A stretch of 64,000 bases of DNA from assembly GCF_000156395.1 (NCBI RefSeq), contig NZ_GG703819.1:915938-979937 (forward strand). The letters are read 5' to 3'. The notes below the pieces were generated by a model. The model was not told where the DNA came from and ran no database searches. It worked only from the letters and a program-made list of their open reading frames with translations. The stretch is from Providencia rustigianii DSM 4541. GTDB taxonomy: Bacteria > Pseudomonadota > Gammaproteobacteria > Enterobacterales > Enterobacteriaceae. How positions within the stretch are numbered: the stretch's first letter is position 1; each line of letters begins with the position of its first letter. This document shows, piece after piece, positions 1 through 11,059 of the stretch. Made by a program: the position numbers and the translations under genes.

Positions 1-646
1 GTTGGTCAAATGGATGACGGTGACACACCGCAACACCCGCTATCGCAAAGGTAATGAAGCCAAAGAATTGTGGAATCACGTTCCACATGCCTGCTTGAGA
101 GTTCACGATGTCAATTAAATTAAATGAGCCGGCTTGCGCGACGACACCCATTAATGACAAACCTAAGAACACTTCATAGCTAACGGTTTGAGCTGATGCA
201 CGCATCGCACCCAATAATGAGTATTTGTTGTTACTTGACCAACCCGCAAATAGAACCGCATACACGGCTAAACCAGCCATCATCAGGAAAAATAAAATGC
301 CGATATTCAGGTCAGCAACGTGCCATGTCGGACTGACAGGAACAATTGCAAAGGCCAAAAACAGTGAACAAAATGCAATAACCGGGGCAAGAGTAAAAAT
401 TTTCTTGTCCGCGAACTGAGGGATCCAGTCCTCTTTAAACAGCATTTTGAACATGTCGGCAATCAGTTGTCCCATCCCGAATGGACCCACTCGGTTTGGA
501 CCATAACGATTCTGGAATAGACCGAGAATTCGGCGCTCTCCCAAACTCATGTATGCCCCACAGGTCACGACAACCAGTAAGATAACAACAGACTTGAGGA
601 TGGAAATTATCACTTCCATCACCGCTGGAGAAATCCAATCCATCAT
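1..646 (-). CDS. nuoH: NADH-quinone oxidoreductase subunit H (partial, C-terminus outside window)
   Basis: Membrane-arm subunit of complex I that forms the quinone-binding junction with the peripheral arm. Read on the minus strand, translation gives [16 protein letters not shown] followed by hydrophobic helices and the conserved stretch [20 protein letters not shown] near residues 30-50, which lines the quinone channel in this family. Later segments such as [11 protein letters not shown] and [20 protein letters not shown] also match NuoH. The first of two tandem ATG codons (644-646) overlaps the nuoG stop as ATGA, so the genes are translationally coupled; the second ATG (641-643) is an equally possible start. 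Only about 215 codons are present because the gene runs off position 1. Identification is firm from sequence and operon position. Confidence 0.96.
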   Translation of the reverse strand, partial: MMDWISPAVMEVIISILKSVVILLVVVTCGAYMSLGERRILGLFQNRYGPNRVGPFGMGQLIADMFKMLFKEDWIPQFADKKIFTLAPVIAFCSLFLAFAIVPVSPTWHVADLNIGILFFLMMAGLAVYAVLFAGWSSNNKYSLLGAMRASAQTVSYEVFLGLSLMGVVAQAGSFNLIDIVNSQAGMWNVIPQFFGFITFAIAGVAVCHRHPFDQ

Positions 647-3375
647 GCTCCCCTCCGCAGATTATTCACAGTCACCCCAGCCATCACTGGTGCAATTCCC
701 GGCATACCTAGTGGTAAACCGATTTGACCTGTTGCAAGGTGATTACTGATACGTACGGTCAGGCTCAATGTTTGTCCTGCATGACTAAATTCAGCTTTCA
801 CACCAGCATTCAGACCAAGTGCTGCTGCATCTTGTGCATTCAACATGATGTAAGGCTCAGGCATACGCTGCTGGATCACATCAGAACGCTGCGAGGTTTC
901 ATCACTGCCGAACAGATGGTAATACGGAGCAACAACCCACTGAGCTTCAGTGCCTTGGTAAGCCGCTGGGATCCCAGTAAAGTACGCTAATTTACCTTCA
1001 GTCGAGTTGAATAACCGCACGCCTGGATCACCAAACAGCAAGTGACCGCCGACTTCTGCTTGGAATTTATTCCATGCTTGTGGGGAGTTCCAACCCGGCG
1101 CCCATGCAAATGGAATTTGCTGACGAGGTGCAGTTGGCGAGTTATTCCCTTCCATTGAGAACGCAAATGGCGAGTCAATATCTTGTGGTTGGCGTGGCTC
1201 ATGTACCGTTTTATTCGCTAACATCGATGTACGACCGCTGTAGCGATGTGGTTCACGTGCTAACTTCTGACCACGAATGCGGAAAGAGGCTTTTGGTGCC
1301 GTATTTTTGATGCCTGCAAATTGTGGCATTGCAGTGACACATTCTTCGATAACATGGTCTAACTGAGACCAGTCCGCATCACGCTGCTGAGCTTCAGTTT
1401 GCAGAGAATGCATCCAGCGCCAGCTTTCGTTCATCACGATACTGTTATCGTAGTAAGTTGGGTCAAAGACTTGGAAGAAGCGTTGTGCACGACCTTCTTG
1501 GTTAATCAGCGTACCATCCGCCTCTGCAAAACTTGCTGCTGGCAGAACTAAAGTCGCTTTATCCATGATGTCAGTGTGTTGATGGTCAGCCACAATCAAC
1601 TGTTTCAATTTGCTGAGTGCGCTATTTACTGCATTCACAGTGCTGTGACGGTATAGATCATTTTCCATCACAATCGCCACATCCGCTTCATTGGCTTCAA
1701 TACGCGCAAACGCATTCTCGAGCGGCTGAGCATTCATCATGGCTAAACCAAAGCTGTTCGCGTGGGATGCTAGATAGGACAGACCAACGTTGGATCCCTT
1801 CGCTTTCAGCGCGAATGCGACGTTAGCTGCAGCTTCAATCATTGCATCACTCGCACTGTGGCTACCGCTGATAATCAGTGGTTTCTTAGCACTTGCTAAT
1901 GCTTGAGCGATAGTTTCCACTTTCGCTTTCAGATCTGCCGGTAAATCATTGACCGCTGGCGCTTCGCCATTGATCATATTGGCAATCGCAAAACCTAAGC
2001 GAGCTTGGTCAGCAACTGGTGCTCGGTAGTTAAATGCCGCCACGTCGTCTAAGCGAGTATCATCCACATTCGTAATAAACAGTGGATATTTCGCATGCTG
2101 GCCGATATTTTGGATTGCTGCAATTTGCCAGTCAGCGACTTTCTGTGCTGCTGCCATTTCGCGCGCTTTACCTTTCACCGCTTGGCGAACAGATAGTGCC
2201 ATACGGGCACCTGTCTGAGTTAAATCTTCACCCAGCACTAATACCGCATCGTAGCCTTCAACTTCACGCAATGTCGGGGTATAAATTCCGCCATTTTGCA
2301 GAATGTTTTGCATCAAGCCTAAGCGACGCTGCTCATCCGCAGAAATGCCGGAGTAGAAGTTTTCTGCACCGACTAAAGCACGTAATGCATAGTTACTTTC
2401 GATACTGGCACGCGGCGAACCGATACCAATCACTTTTTTCGCTTGATTGATAATTTGCGCACCACTTTGCATCGCTTCAATCGCAGAAATAACTTGCTGC
2501 ACACCCTCTTTATTTAACAGTGCTTGGCGAGGTCTATCTTTACGGTTGACGTAGCCATAACCAAAGCGACCACGGTCACACAGGAAATAGTGGTTTACGG
2601 AACCGTTATAGCGGTTTTCAATGCGACGTAGTTCACCATAACGTTCACCTGGGCTGGTGTTACAACCGATACTGCACTGTTGGCAGATACCCGGTGCAAA
2701 TTGCATATCCCATTTACGGTTATAGCGTTCTGAGTGAGTTTTATCAGTGAAGACCCCTGTCGGGCATACTTCAACGAGGTTTCCAGAAAATTCGCTTTCC
2801 AGAGTACCGTCTTCTGTACGACCAAAGTACACATAGTTATGGGCGCCATAGACACCTAAGTCTGTGCCATCCGCATAATCTTTGTAATAACGAACACAGC
2901 GGTAACACGCGATGCAACGGTTCATTTCATGACTAATGAACGGTCCAAGGTCTTGGTTAATGTGTGTACGTTTTGTAAAACGATACTTACGCATGGTATG
3001 ACCGGTCATCACCGTCATATCTTGTAAGTGGCAGTTACCACCCTCTTCACAGACTGGGCAGTCATGTGGATGGTTAGTCATCAGCCATTCAACAACACTT
3101 TCACGGAACTGTTTGGCTTCTTCATCATCGATGGAGATGTAAGTTCCTTCCGTTGCCGGTGTCATACAAGACATCACGAGGCGACCACGAGTGTCATCCG
3201 CGTTTTGATACTGCTTCACCGCACACTGGCGGCAAGCGCCAACGCTTCCCAGCGCCGGATGCCAGCAAAAATAAGGAATATCTAGCCCCAGCGATAAGCA
3301 GGCTTGTAACAGGTTTTCAGACCCGTTTACGTCATATTCTTTGCCGTCTACATATATCGTAGCCATAGTCAGCAT
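643..3375 (-). CDS. nuoG: NADH-quinone oxidoreductase subunit G
   Basis: Large iron-sulfur subunit of the complex I electron-input module. The N-terminal 2Fe-2S ferredoxin-like domain carries the cysteines of [15 protein letters not shown] at about residues 37-51. It is followed by [16 protein letters not shown], the 4Fe-4S cysteines in [17 protein letters not shown], and a degenerate molybdopterin-oxidoreductase domain filling the rest of about 910 residues, the usual enterobacterial length. The open frame reaches a TTG at 3384, but the ATG at 3375 (protein [11 protein letters not shown]) matches the E. coli start MLMATI; the ATG at 3366 is a further alternative. The gene sits between nuoF (88-nt gap) and nuoH (ATGA overlap). 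Nothing appears broken. Confidence 0.97.
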   Translation of the reverse strand: MLTMATIYVDGKEYDVNGSENLLQACLSLGLDIPYFCWHPALGSVGACRQCAVKQYQNADDTRGRLVMSCMTPATEGTYISIDDEEAKQFRESVVEWLMTNHPHDCPVCEEGGNCHLQDMTVMTGHTMRKYRFTKRTHINQDLGPFISHEMNRCIACYRCVRYYKDYADGTDLGVYGAHNYVYFGRTEDGTLESEFSGNLVEVCPTGVFTDKTHSERYNRKWDMQFAPGICQQCSIGCNTSPGERYGELRRIENRYNGSVNHYFLCDRGRFGYGYVNRKDRPRQALLNKEGVQQVISAIEAMQSGAQIINQAKKVIGIGSPRASIESNYALRALVGAENFYSGISADEQRRLGLMQNILQNGGIYTPTLREVEGYDAVLVLGEDLTQTGARMALSVRQAVKGKAREMAAAQKVADWQIAAIQNIGQHAKYPLFITNVDDTRLDDVAAFNYRAPVADQARLGFAIANMINGEAPAVNDLPADLKAKVETIAQALASAKKPLIISGSHSASDAMIEAAANVAFALKAKGSNVGLSYLASHANSFGLAMMNAQPLENAFARIEANEADVAIVMENDLYRHSTVNAVNSALSKLKQLIVADHQHTDIMDKATLVLPAASFAEADGTLINQEGRAQRFFQVFDPTYYDNSIVMNESWRWMHSLQTEAQQRDADWSQLDHVIEECVTAMPQFAGIKNTAPKASFRIRGQKLAREPHRYSGRTSMLANKTVHEPRQPQDIDSPFAFSMEGNNSPTAPRQQIPFAWAPGWNSPQAWNKFQAEVGGHLLFGDPGVRLFNSTEGKLAYFTGIPAAYQGTEAQWVVAPYYHLFGSDETSQRSDVIQQRMPEPYIMLNAQDAAALGLNAGVKAEFSHAGQTLSLTVRISNHLATGQIGLPLGMPGIAPVMAGVTVNNLRRGA

Positions 3376-3463
3376 GCTTCCCAAAGGCCCGCGTTAGCAG
3401 GCGTTAATCATAAATACGTTCTTCGTCAAAAATTCGTTTAGCGGTTGCTCAATCGCTAAATGC

Positions 3464-4825
3464 TTACCAACGCTGCTTTAACAGGTTTGGCTGGATACCT
3501 GCAATCTGCACAATATTGCGCAGATCTTTTTTCGAGATACCCGCTTCGAATTCTTTACGGAAATATTTGATAGCACTTTGCAGTGGTTCAACCGCACCTG
3601 GCGCATGAGCACAGAAAGTTTTACCTGGACCTAAGAAACGACAAAGTTGTTCTAGGGTTTCAATATCCCCTTCTTGTCCTTCGCCTTTTTCCAGTGCCTG
3701 TAAAATTTTCACACTCCACGGCAACCCATCACGACACGGAGTACACCAACCGCAAGATTCGCGTGCGAAAAATGTTTCTAAGTTGCGCACTAACGACACC
3801 ATATTGATTTCGTTATCCACTGCCATCGCCAGTGCAGTCCCTAGACGGCTACCTGCTTTTGCAATATTTTCGAAATCCATTGGTAAATCAAGGTGGTCAT
3901 TGGTCAGGAAATCAGTACCCGCGCCTCCCGGTTGCCATGCTTTAAGTTTCAGTCCATCACGCATACCTCCAGCGTAATCCTCTAAAACTTCACGGGCAGT
4001 CGTACCAAATGGCAGCTCCCATAAACCTGGGTTTTTAACGCGGCCAGAGAAGCCCATTAGCTTAGTACCGGCATCTTTGCTCTTACCGGCGCTTAAATCG
4101 ATATACCACTGATCTCCGTGCTCTAAAATCGCAGGCACGTTACAGATAGTTTCGACGTTATTAACGCAAGTTGGTTTACCCCATGCTCCTGATGTTGCAG
4201 GGAATGGCGGCTTAGAGCGTGGATTCGCGCGACGACCTTCAAGGGAGTTAATCAGGGCTGTTTCTTCACCACAGATATAGCGACCCGCACCGGTATGGAC
4301 AAACAGTTCAAAATCGAAACCTGAACCGAGAATGTTTTTACCTAATAGACCTGCTGCTTTCGCTTCTTCAATGGCGCGACGTAAATGCTTTGCGGCCTCA
4401 ATGTATTCACCACGTAGGAAAATATAACCACGGTAAGCTTTTAATGCATAAGCGCCGATAATCATACCTTCAACTAATAAGTGAGGCAGTTCTTCCATCA
4501 GTAAACGGTCTTTATATGTGCCCGGTTCCATTTCATCCGCATTACATAGGAAGTAACGCAGTTTCATGTTTTCATCTTTTGGCATCAGGCTCCATTTCAG
4601 ACCCGTAGAGAACCCTGCACCACCGCGACCTTTCAGTCCAGCATCTTTAACAAGGTTGACTACTTCATCTGGCGCCATGCCTTTTAATGCACGTTCGACA
4701 CCTTTGTATCCGTTTTTGCTGCGATACTCATCCAACCACACAGGTTGACCGTCATCACGCAAACGCCATGTTAGCGGATGTGTTTCAGCAGTTCGGATCA
4801 CGGGTTTAACGGAGGAGTTTGTCAT
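3464..4825 (-). CDS. nuoF: NADH-quinone oxidoreductase subunit F
   Basis: Complex I subunit that binds NADH, FMN and a 4Fe-4S cluster and performs the first hydride transfer. The NADH/FMN region is visible as [15 protein letters not shown] near residues 65-80 and the FMN-side segment [13 protein letters not shown]. The 4Fe-4S ligands appear in [12 protein letters not shown], with the fourth cysteine in [11 protein letters not shown] near the C-terminus. The length of 453 residues is typical. Its ATG overlaps the stop of nuoE by four bases (4822-4825), indicating translational coupling inside the nuo operon. All diagnostic motifs are intact. Confidence 0.98.
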   Translation of the reverse strand: MTNSSVKPVIRTAETHPLTWRLRDDGQPVWLDEYRSKNGYKGVERALKGMAPDEVVNLVKDAGLKGRGGAGFSTGLKWSLMPKDENMKLRYFLCNADEMEPGTYKDRLLMEELPHLLVEGMIIGAYALKAYRGYIFLRGEYIEAAKHLRRAIEEAKAAGLLGKNILGSGFDFELFVHTGAGRYICGEETALINSLEGRRANPRSKPPFPATSGAWGKPTCVNNVETICNVPAILEHGDQWYIDLSAGKSKDAGTKLMGFSGRVKNPGLWELPFGTTAREVLEDYAGGMRDGLKLKAWQPGGAGTDFLTNDHLDLPMDFENIAKAGSRLGTALAMAVDNEINMVSLVRNLETFFARESCGWCTPCRDGLPWSVKILQALEKGEGQEGDIETLEQLCRFLGPGKTFCAHAPGAVEPLQSAIKYFRKEFEAGISKKDLRNIVQIAGIQPNLLKQRW

Positions 4826-5361
4826 GGATACTGCTCCAGTAGCTTTTGAATATTTTCAGGCTGTACATGTGTGTGAGTGTCTTCATCGATCATCATCGAT
4901 GGACCTTTATCACAGTTGCCTAAGCAACAGGTTGGCAGTAGCGTAAAGCGACCATCTTCTGTTGTTTGACCTGGGCGAATATTCAGCTGTTTAATAATTT
5001 CAGCTTCTAAGCCTTGGTAGCCCGTAATGTGGCAAACAACACTGTCACAATAGCGAATAATATGACGACCAACCGGTTGACGGAAAATTTGGCTATAGAA
5101 TGTTGCGACCCCTTCGACATCACTTGCAGGGATCCCTAAAACTTCAGCGATAGCGTGAATAGCGCCATCTTCTACCCAGCCACGGTTTTTTTGCACAATT
5201 TTCAGCGCTTCAATTGACGCTGCGCGTGCATCCTCATAGTGGTGTTTTTCACCTTCAATTTCAGCACGCTCTTCATCTGTTAGGATAAAGCCGTGATTCA
5301 ATTGCGGTTCAAAGACATTAACCACATTGAGTTGGCTGTTATTATCATGTTCATTATGCAT
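4822..5361 (-). CDS. nuoE: NADH-quinone oxidoreductase subunit E
   Basis: Peripheral complex I subunit with a thioredoxin-like fold holding a 2Fe-2S cluster (N1a). The family pattern is visible: a helical N-terminal part, then [17 protein letters not shown], the ligand pair in [10 protein letters not shown], and the second pair in [19 protein letters not shown]. At 179 residues it is slightly longer than E. coli NuoE (166), the extra residues being a polar N-terminal tail. It lies two bases after the nuoCD stop and overlaps the nuoF start, so NuoE and NuoF, which work as one NADH dehydrogenase unit, are co-translated. Confidence 0.97.
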   Translation of the reverse strand: MHNEHDNNSQLNVVNVFEPQLNHGFILTDEERAEIEGEKHHYEDARAASIEALKIVQKNRGWVEDGAIHAIAEVLGIPASDVEGVATFYSQIFRQPVGRHIIRYCDSVVCHITGYQGLEAEIIKQLNIRPGQTTEDGRFTLLPTCCLGNCDKGPSMMIDEDTHTHVQPENIQKLLEQYP

Positions 5362-5363
5362 GG

Positions 5364-7166
5364 TTAGCGATCCACATCCGACATTACAAAATCAATACTA
5401 CCCAGATAGACAATCAAGTCAGAAACCAAGCTGCCTCTAATCACCGCCGGAATTTGCTGTAAATGCTCATAACTCGGGGTGCGAATACGGGTACGGTAGC
5501 TCATTGTGCTGCCATCACTCGTTAAGTAGTAGCTGTTGATTCCTTTAGTTGCTTCAACCATCTGGAATGATTCATTTGCTGGCATTACTGGTCCCCAAGA
5601 CACTTGCAAGAAGTGGTTGATCAGGGTTTCGATATGCTGCAATGTCCGCTCTTTTGGTGGCGGCGTGGTCAATGGATGATCCGCTTTAAATGGACCTTCT
5701 GGCATATTCTTCAAGCATTGCTCAAGAATACGGATACTCTGACGCATCTCTTCCACTTTGATCATCACACGGTCATAACAGTCACCGTTATGGGCAATTG
5801 GGATATCGAACTCAAAGTTTTCATAACCTGAATAAGGACGCGCTTTACGTACGTCAAAATCAACACCCGTTGCACGTAGACCAGCCCCTGTTACACCCCA
5901 AGCTAATGCTTCTTCTTTGGTGTATGAAGCCACACCAATAGAACGACCTTTTAAGATGGAGTTTTTCAGCGCTGACGTCACATAGGACTCTAAGCGTTTA
6001 GGTAACCAATCTAATAATTCACGCAGCAATTTATCCCAACCACGAGGGAGGTCATGAGCAACACCACCGATGCGGAACCAAGCTGGGTGCATACGGAAAC
6101 CGGTGATCGCTTCGACGACGTTGTATACTTTTTGTCTATCAGTAAATGCAAAGAACACCGGCGTCATCGCACCAACGTCTTGAATATAGGTACTGATGTA
6201 CAAAAGGTGACTATTGATACGGAATAGTTCAGACATCATCACGCGGATGGTTTTCACGCGATCAGGCACTTCAATACCCGCCAGTTTTTCAACAGCTAGG
6301 ATATAAGGCATTTCGTTTACACAACCACCGAGATACTCGATACGGTCAGTGTAAGGAATAAAACTATGCCATGACTGACGTTCACCCATTTTTTCAGCAC
6401 CACGATGGTGGTAACCAATATCAGGAACGCAGTTGATAATTTCTTCACCATCGAGCTGCAACACGATGCGGAATGCACCGTGAGAAGATGGATGGTTTGG
6501 ACCCAAGTTCAGGAACATGAAATCTTCGTTTTCATTTCCTCGTGACATGCCCCACTCTTCTGGTTTGAAAGTCAACGCTTCCATTTCCAGATCCTGCTTC
6601 TGCTTCGTCAGCACAAACGGGTCAAATTCGGTAGCACGTGCTGGGTAATCTTTACGCAGCGGATGACCTTCCCAATTTGGTGACATGAGAAGACGGCGCA
6701 GATTCGGATGACCTTGGAAGGTGATACCGAACATGTCCCAGACTTCGCGTTCATGCCAGTTAGCATTTGGGAATAAAGAAACTATCGATGGTACATTTAA
6801 GTCGTTCTCATTGAGAGCAACTTTCAGCATGATATCGCGGTTTCGGTCAATAGAAATGAGATGGTAGAACACACTAAAGTCGGCTTCTGGCAGACCTTGG
6901 CGATGAATACGTTGGCGTTCATCGACCCCGTGTAAATCGAACAACATCACATAAGGTTTTGGTAGTTTCTTTAAGAAATCTACAACTTCCAGCAGCTGTT
7001 CACGACGCACCCAAATAACTGGCATGCCAGTACGGGTTGCTTGAACAGAAAAGGCATCCGGGCCAAATTGATTGCGCAGTTCCAGAAGCACAGGGTCATT
7101 AATGTGATCCTGCGTCTGCCATTCTGGCTGGGTACTACTCGCTTGCGCTCTCTGATCTGTCATCAT
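5364..7166 (-). CDS. nuoC: NADH-quinone oxidoreductase fused subunit C/D
   Basis: Fused NuoC and NuoD, as in Enterobacterales generally; in many other bacteria these are two proteins. Roughly residues 1-190 are the 30-kDa subunit domain ([28 protein letters not shown]) and residues 205-600 the 49-kDa domain, which carries [30 protein letters not shown] and the C-terminal [16 protein letters not shown] near the quinone site. The 600-residue length equals that of the E. coli fusion. The first codon chosen is one of two adjacent ATGs. The fusion is real: there is no stop or frame change between the domains. Confidence 0.98.
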   Translation of the reverse strand: MMTDQRAQASSTQPEWQTQDHINDPVLLELRNQFGPDAFSVQATRTGMPVIWVRREQLLEVVDFLKKLPKPYVMLFDLHGVDERQRIHRQGLPEADFSVFYHLISIDRNRDIMLKVALNENDLNVPSIVSLFPNANWHEREVWDMFGITFQGHPNLRRLLMSPNWEGHPLRKDYPARATEFDPFVLTKQKQDLEMEALTFKPEEWGMSRGNENEDFMFLNLGPNHPSSHGAFRIVLQLDGEEIINCVPDIGYHHRGAEKMGERQSWHSFIPYTDRIEYLGGCVNEMPYILAVEKLAGIEVPDRVKTIRVMMSELFRINSHLLYISTYIQDVGAMTPVFFAFTDRQKVYNVVEAITGFRMHPAWFRIGGVAHDLPRGWDKLLRELLDWLPKRLESYVTSALKNSILKGRSIGVASYTKEEALAWGVTGAGLRATGVDFDVRKARPYSGYENFEFDIPIAHNGDCYDRVMIKVEEMRQSIRILEQCLKNMPEGPFKADHPLTTPPPKERTLQHIETLINHFLQVSWGPVMPANESFQMVEATKGINSYYLTSDGSTMSYRTRIRTPSYEHLQQIPAVIRGSLVSDLIVYLGSIDFVMSDVDR

Positions 7167-7240
7167 TCTTCACCATAACGCTTGATCAGGTTTATTATTT
7201 CGCAACAACATTGCTCTGTTACGCTGAATGGCTTAAAGCC

Positions 7241-7915
7241 TTAAATTTCGTCTGGGGTTCGCAGATTAGTTACTGCGATACGTTCACCGTGTTTTCTTTC
7301 TCTTTCTGACTGCATATTTGCACGATAAACACCCTGATCACCCACGACCCAAGAGAGTGGACGACGCTCTTTGCCGATGGATTCTTGTAACAGAAGGAGA
7401 GCCTGCATATAGGCTTCAGGGCGTGGTGGGCAGCCTGGAATGTACACATCCACGGGAATAAATTTATCGACACCTTGTACAACAGAATAGATATCGTACA
7501 TACCACCAGAGTTAGCACATGACCCCATGGAGATAACCCATTTCGGTTCTAGCATTTGGTCATAAAGACGCTGGATAACAGGTGCCATCTTGGTGAAACA
7601 GGTTCCTGCAACAACCATAAAGTCGGCTTGACGAGGTGAAGCACGCAGTACTTCCGCACCAAAGCGGGCTACGTCATGAACAGACGTGAACGATGTCACC
7701 ATTTCTACATAGCAACATGAAAGACCAAAGTTATAGGGCCATAGGGAGTTTTTGCGTCCCCAGTTGACCACATCGTGAAGTGCATGAGAAAGTTTGCCCA
7801 TGTAAACACTGTTTTCAACTTGCTGCTCTAGGGGATCAGTCACGATTTCCTGAGTTTGCAGTGGGTAACGGTCGTTCTCACCGTTCGGATCTATGCGGGT
7901 GAGCGTATAATCCAT
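7241..7915 (-). CDS. nuoB: NADH-quinone oxidoreductase subunit B
   Basis: Complex I subunit carrying cluster N2, the last iron-sulfur centre before quinone. The ligands are seen in [12 protein letters not shown] (tandem cysteines), the segment [12 protein letters not shown], and [15 protein letters not shown]. The 224-residue length is normal. It lies 18 bases downstream of nuoA and 74 bases before nuoCD, in standard operon order. Nothing unusual was seen. Confidence 0.98.
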   Translation of the reverse strand: MDYTLTRIDPNGENDRYPLQTQEIVTDPLEQQVENSVYMGKLSHALHDVVNWGRKNSLWPYNFGLSCCYVEMVTSFTSVHDVARFGAEVLRASPRQADFMVVAGTCFTKMAPVIQRLYDQMLEPKWVISMGSCANSGGMYDIYSVVQGVDKFIPVDVYIPGCPPRPEAYMQALLLLQESIGKERRPLSWVVGDQGVYRANMQSERERKHGERIAVTNLRTPDEI

Positions 7916-7933
7916 TGTATAATGCCTCGCTTT

Positions 7934-8377
7934 TTACTGCGGATGACGATTGCTGATTTTAATAACTTTACTAGGACCTTTAACTGCGCGACGTGAACGG
8001 ACTGGAGTCCAATCCAATGCACCAACGCGAACCAGATAAAATAATCCCGCCAACAATACAAAGATAAAAATAGCGGCTTCGATGAAACCAACCCATCCAG
8101 CTTCACGAATGGCAACAGACCATGCGAATAGGAACATAGCTTCAACATCGAAGATGACGAAAAACATCGCAACCAAGTAGAACTTGGCGGACATACGAAG
8201 ACGAGCACTACCGACAGAGTCAATACCTGACTCATAGGGAACGTGTTTGGCTCTGGCTTTGGCGCGGCTACCCAAGAAATGACCTGCGGTCAACATGAAA
8301 GCGCAAAGACCAATAGCGCCGATAAAGAATATAGCAAAGCCCCAGTTATGGGCTAACTCTAGGATTGATGTAGACAT
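7934..8377 (-). CDS. nuoA: NADH-quinone oxidoreductase subunit A
   Basis: Small membrane subunit of complex I and first gene of the operon. Three hydrophobic helices are apparent at about residues 13-37, 68-90 and 98-118. The conserved loop [20 protein letters not shown] between helices 1 and 2 carries the cysteine-loop region that contacts NuoD and NuoH (here with Ser rather than Cys in the GIDSVG position, as in enterobacteria), and the second helix contains the conserved acidic segment [11 protein letters not shown]. At 147 residues it matches the E. coli protein. Transcription must start in the long AT-rich gap beyond 8378. Confidence 0.97.
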   Translation of the reverse strand: MSTSILELAHNWGFAIFFIGAIGLCAFMLTAGHFLGSRAKARAKHVPYESGIDSVGSARLRMSAKFYLVAMFFVIFDVEAMFLFAWSVAIREAGWVGFIEAAIFIFVLLAGLFYLVRVGALDWTPVRSRRAVKGPSKVIKISNRHPQ

Positions 8378-9168
8378 ACTCGTTGCTTACTCATTACTTA
8401 TGGTGCGTCACTGCTCTTTTTTACAACACGGCAGCATTGCACCACAATTGCCCAGTTAATAGAGAAGAAAGACCAACATTGATCTTCAAACTAAAAGATC
8501 ACCAAACTAAAATCAGTCCAGTAGACTGGCGTTTGGTTTGTCCTCTCTCACTACATGTTATTTTGCTCAAATGAGACAAAATGACCCGTATTTATTACAA
8601 ACATTTTACATACAAAAAACATTAGAATAACAGAAAGTACTCATTGTCTGCTAAAACGTGTCAGTTTGACTATACACAAATAAACACGCTGACTAGTCTA
8701 ACTGATTATTCGTTTTTACTACACTATTATCTCAGGAAAAACCTGTCTTAACAGATGAAAAAATGTGCTTTTTATTTGATCTAACGCACAGATTTATTGA
8801 AAATATACTCAATTTGTTTACATGGTAAGCGAATTTAATTTAAGCATCTGTAACGATTTTTTATTCAAATACCTAACTAACTCACTGACTACTCAACGCT
8901 ATTTTATCAATTTAGTAAAAAAATATTGTTAACAGCATAACAAATCATTAACTAACTAACGAAATTCGTGTTATGCCATCTACATCACAATTATTTCATG
9001 CTCTTACGCGTTAATCCATACTTATTAAGTGGGCATTCCGTGTATTTTATCACCGAATAGAAAGAAACCTTGTTCACTTTCATATACACAAGGTTTTAAG
9101 TTAAATATTTTCCATTAAAAAATGATGTCACTTCCATTAATCCTTTTGGTTCGTAAGGGGAATCATTA
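8378..9168. other. AT-rich intergenic region upstream of nuoA
   Basis: About 790 bases with no convincing gene on either strand. It should hold the nuo operon promoter(s) reading to the minus strand; E. coli nuo also has an unusually long regulatory region responding to oxygen and nitrate. The tract is very AT-rich with several TAAC/GTTA-type half repeats, but I could not fix a promoter or a specific operator by eye. A 63-codon open frame at 8383-8574 lacks a ribosome site and family resemblance and was not accepted. Confidence 0.5.
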
Positions 9169-9199
9169 TTGACAAACTCTCGTTAAAATTCAGTATGGT
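9169..9199 (+). promoter_or_regulatory. Candidate sigma-70 promoter for a mini-transcript
   Basis: A perfect TTGACA at 9169-9174 is followed by CAGTAT at 9191-9196 (16-bp spacing) or TATGGT at 9194-9199 (19 bp). It stands about 35 bases ahead of a small ORF with a strong ribosome site, so a short plus-strand transcript is plausible. The -10 element is weak. Confidence 0.4.
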
Positions 9200-9234
9200 T
9201 AAGTGAATGAAAAAGATATTAAGAAGGAGAAGAA

Positions 9235-9270
9235 ATGCCAACACCTAGAATTCTAAATAAAAACGGCTGA
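9235..9270 (+). CDS. Candidate 11-codon mini-ORF between nuoA and lrhA
   Basis: The ORF reads MPTPRILNKNG. It is preceded by a textbook Shine-Dalgarno AAGGAG at 9224-9229 with five bases to the ATG, and by a consensus TTGACA. The stop codon lies inside the left arm of a hairpin at 9264-9294, which is followed a few bases later by a T-run at 9302-9306. This could be a leader peptide, a tiny independent protein, or the start of a small RNA with incidental coding. No larger gene follows on the plus strand; lrhA is convergent. I do not recognise the peptide. Confidence 0.35.
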   Translation: MPTPRILNKNG

Positions 9271-9306
9271 GTCAGAATTAACTGGACCCAGCCGGATGAT
9301 ATTTTT
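9264..9306 (+). terminator. Hairpin with delayed T-run after the mini-ORF
   Basis: Arms CGGCTG (9264-9269) and CAGCCG (9289-9294) enclose a further paired GTC/GAC segment with a bulge. TTTTT follows at 9302-9306 after seven bases. The delayed U-tract makes this a moderate rather than ideal intrinsic terminator. It may also bound convergent lrhA transcription. Confidence 0.45.
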
Positions 9307-9368
9307 ATGCTTACTTGCCACCTACCGCTGATAAAAAATCTATTTTATCGGTAAGGGCTTAGTTAAGT

Positions 9369-10286
9369 TTATTGGTCATTACTCTCAGTTGGTTCTGCTG
9401 CTGGAGCTACCGCGTAAGGGATTTTTTTATTTTCAATCGCATTAAATACGGTTAAAACGAAATCTTTTTGTTCATCCGCATTTTTGTATAACCAATACTG
9501 AATATCTGGAAGACGAGGTAAACCATCCGCCTCACTTAAAATACGTAAATCTGCATTTTGCATTTCCATTGGGCGAGCCGTGACACCAACTTCTGCATTC
9601 ACTGCCGCACGAACAGCCGGTAATGAGGCTGCTTCATACGCCACATGCCATGCTAACCCTGCTTCATCTAATGCTTGAGTACATAATTTACGGTACGGGT
9701 TTGTCTCATCCATCACCACTAATGGGATTGGCTCATTACGGCGCAACTGGAAATCGGGTGCGCTATGCCATAAAACAGGCACCGTTCTTAATGCTGTTTT
9801 AGGGTGATGAGTAATACGCGTGGTTGTTAGTGCTAAATCGATTTCATGGTTGTCCAACATGGACTCAATGTATTGGGCGCGTTTAATGCGGACTTCTACC
9901 GCAATACGTGGATACACGGAGGCGATACGATTAAGCAAAAATGGCAGTAAGATATCAACTGTATCATCAGATGCACCGATTCTTAGCTCACCGTCTGCGT
10001 CGTTATAGGTTAAAGAGGCTGTCGCATCATCATTTGCACGCAAGATTTGACGCGCATAACCAAGTAGTTGCAAACCATGAGCCGTGAGTAATTTATTACG
10101 ACCATGGCGCGCAAATAACTCGCGACCGACTAATTGCTCTAAACGTTGCATTTGCTGACTAACCGCAGATTGGGTTCTACATACAGCCGCTGCGGCTGCA
10201 GCAAAGGTATTTAGATCCGCCACTGCGACAAATGTACGTAGTAAATCAAGATCTAGATTCATTATGGGACGATTTGAATTTATCAT
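9369..10286 (-). CDS. lrhA: LysR-family regulator LrhA (HexA/PecT group)
   Basis: DNA-binding regulator of motility, adhesion and exoproduct genes in enterobacteria. The N-terminal winged helix-turn-helix DLDLLRTFVAVADLNTFAAA continues into the recognition region CRTQSAVSQQMQRLEQLVGR (residues about 11-65) and is nearly identical to E. coli LrhA. An effector-binding domain follows to residue 305. The location between nuoA and divergent alaA is the same as in E. coli. The long AT-rich DNA upstream suggests complex control, as for E. coli lrhA, which autoregulates. The C-terminus has an extra acidic tail. Function in this host is inferred by homology. Confidence 0.95.
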   Translation of the reverse strand: MINSNRPIMNLDLDLLRTFVAVADLNTFAAAAAAVCRTQSAVSQQMQRLEQLVGRELFARHGRNKLLTAHGLQLLGYARQILRANDDATASLTYNDADGELRIGASDDTVDILLPFLLNRIASVYPRIAVEVRIKRAQYIESMLDNHEIDLALTTTRITHHPKTALRTVPVLWHSAPDFQLRRNEPIPLVVMDETNPYRKLCTQALDEAGLAWHVAYEAASLPAVRAAVNAEVGVTARPMEMQNADLRILSEADGLPRLPDIQYWLYKNADEQKDFVLTVFNAIENKKIPYAVAPAAEPTESNDQ

Positions 10287-11007
10287 CGTTCATTCTCTTA
10301 TATAATTTTATGGTACCTGGTGTTTCTGCTCTCCTCCGTGAGAATCAGCGAGTTTTATAGAAAACTTAATTTCAGCATCTCTAATCCTTAGATCTGCTGG
10401 TCACAACTCTGGTAATACTAAAATTATCTATATCTCTATGATAATTAAATAAATCAATTTTTACTCACTAACGTTAATTATGCATTTTTAGTTAAGGAAC
10501 TAAATTATCACCCGTCTGTTGAGTAAGGCTAAATAGTAGCATATTTAATGTAGTTGCAATTATTTTAATGTAAGCACTTTGTGTAACATATGATGTAAAA
10601 TAACAATTTTATTAATTATCAATACTCTAAATATTAAAATACTATTTTCATTAAGAATATTCTCATTAAAACAATCAATATCGCTAACAAAAAAAGCTAA
10701 AAACCAATCTAAAAGCCTCAATCAATGGTTAAATTTATTTCTAGATTCATGATTTAAGATCCTATGTTACAAGGCGATACAATTTTGCGATGTTTGTCAT
10801 TTAGTTGTATTTCCGGTCCCCTAACTCCAAAACAACGTCAATTGACAGAATTAGATTCCAACTTAATATTAAAAACCAAAACCTTTATCTAACTTATTTT
10901 ATATTTTAAGATAGCATATAACTCATTTATGTCTAAACCAACCTTTTACACCAAAAATTATCTAGCATCTTCAAAAGCTTCCGAGGGAGGAGTAGAGTAA
11001 GGTAATA
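10287..11007. other. Divergent intergenic region between lrhA and alaA
   Basis: About 720 very AT-rich bases between divergent lrhA and alaA. It must contain both promoters, but no single -35/-10 pair stands out. No RNA gene or mobile element was recognised. The 3' end holds a purine-rich stretch (10981-11003) just ahead of a mini-ORF described separately. Confidence 0.5.
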
Positions 11008-11049
11008 ATGCCGGAACATCCCTATCATACAGTTAGCCCGCTAGGGTAA
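11008..11049 (+). CDS. Candidate 13-codon leader ORF upstream of alaA
   Basis: The ORF reads MPEHPYHTVSPLG and ends ten bases before the alaA ATG. An AAGG at 10999-11002 gives a good ribosome site with five bases to the start. The tight spacing to alaA suggests translational coupling or leader-peptide control. The peptide has two His, three Pro and no Ala, so classic alanine attenuation is not indicated. No clear mutually exclusive hairpins were found by eye. Coding status is inferred from ribosome site and position only. Confidence 0.4.
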   Translation: MPEHPYHTVSPLG

Positions 11050-11059
11050 TGAGAGAATC

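Noticed and set aside
2082..2450. 122-codon ORF antisense to nuoG
   Set aside because: It lies wholly opposite a conserved nuoG coding region, has no ribosome site and no family resemblance; similar antisense frames occur across nuoF, nuoCD, pta and tctA.
3376..3384. TTG start for nuoG
   Set aside because: It adds three residues without homology, and the ATG at 3375 matches the known E. coli start.
8383..8574. 63-codon plus-strand ORF upstream of nuoA
   Set aside because: No ribosome site, no recognisable motif, AT-rich chance frame in a promoter region.
9323..9353. Hairpin after lrhA as an intrinsic terminator
   Set aside because: The stem has a three-base bulge and no U-tract on the lrhA strand.
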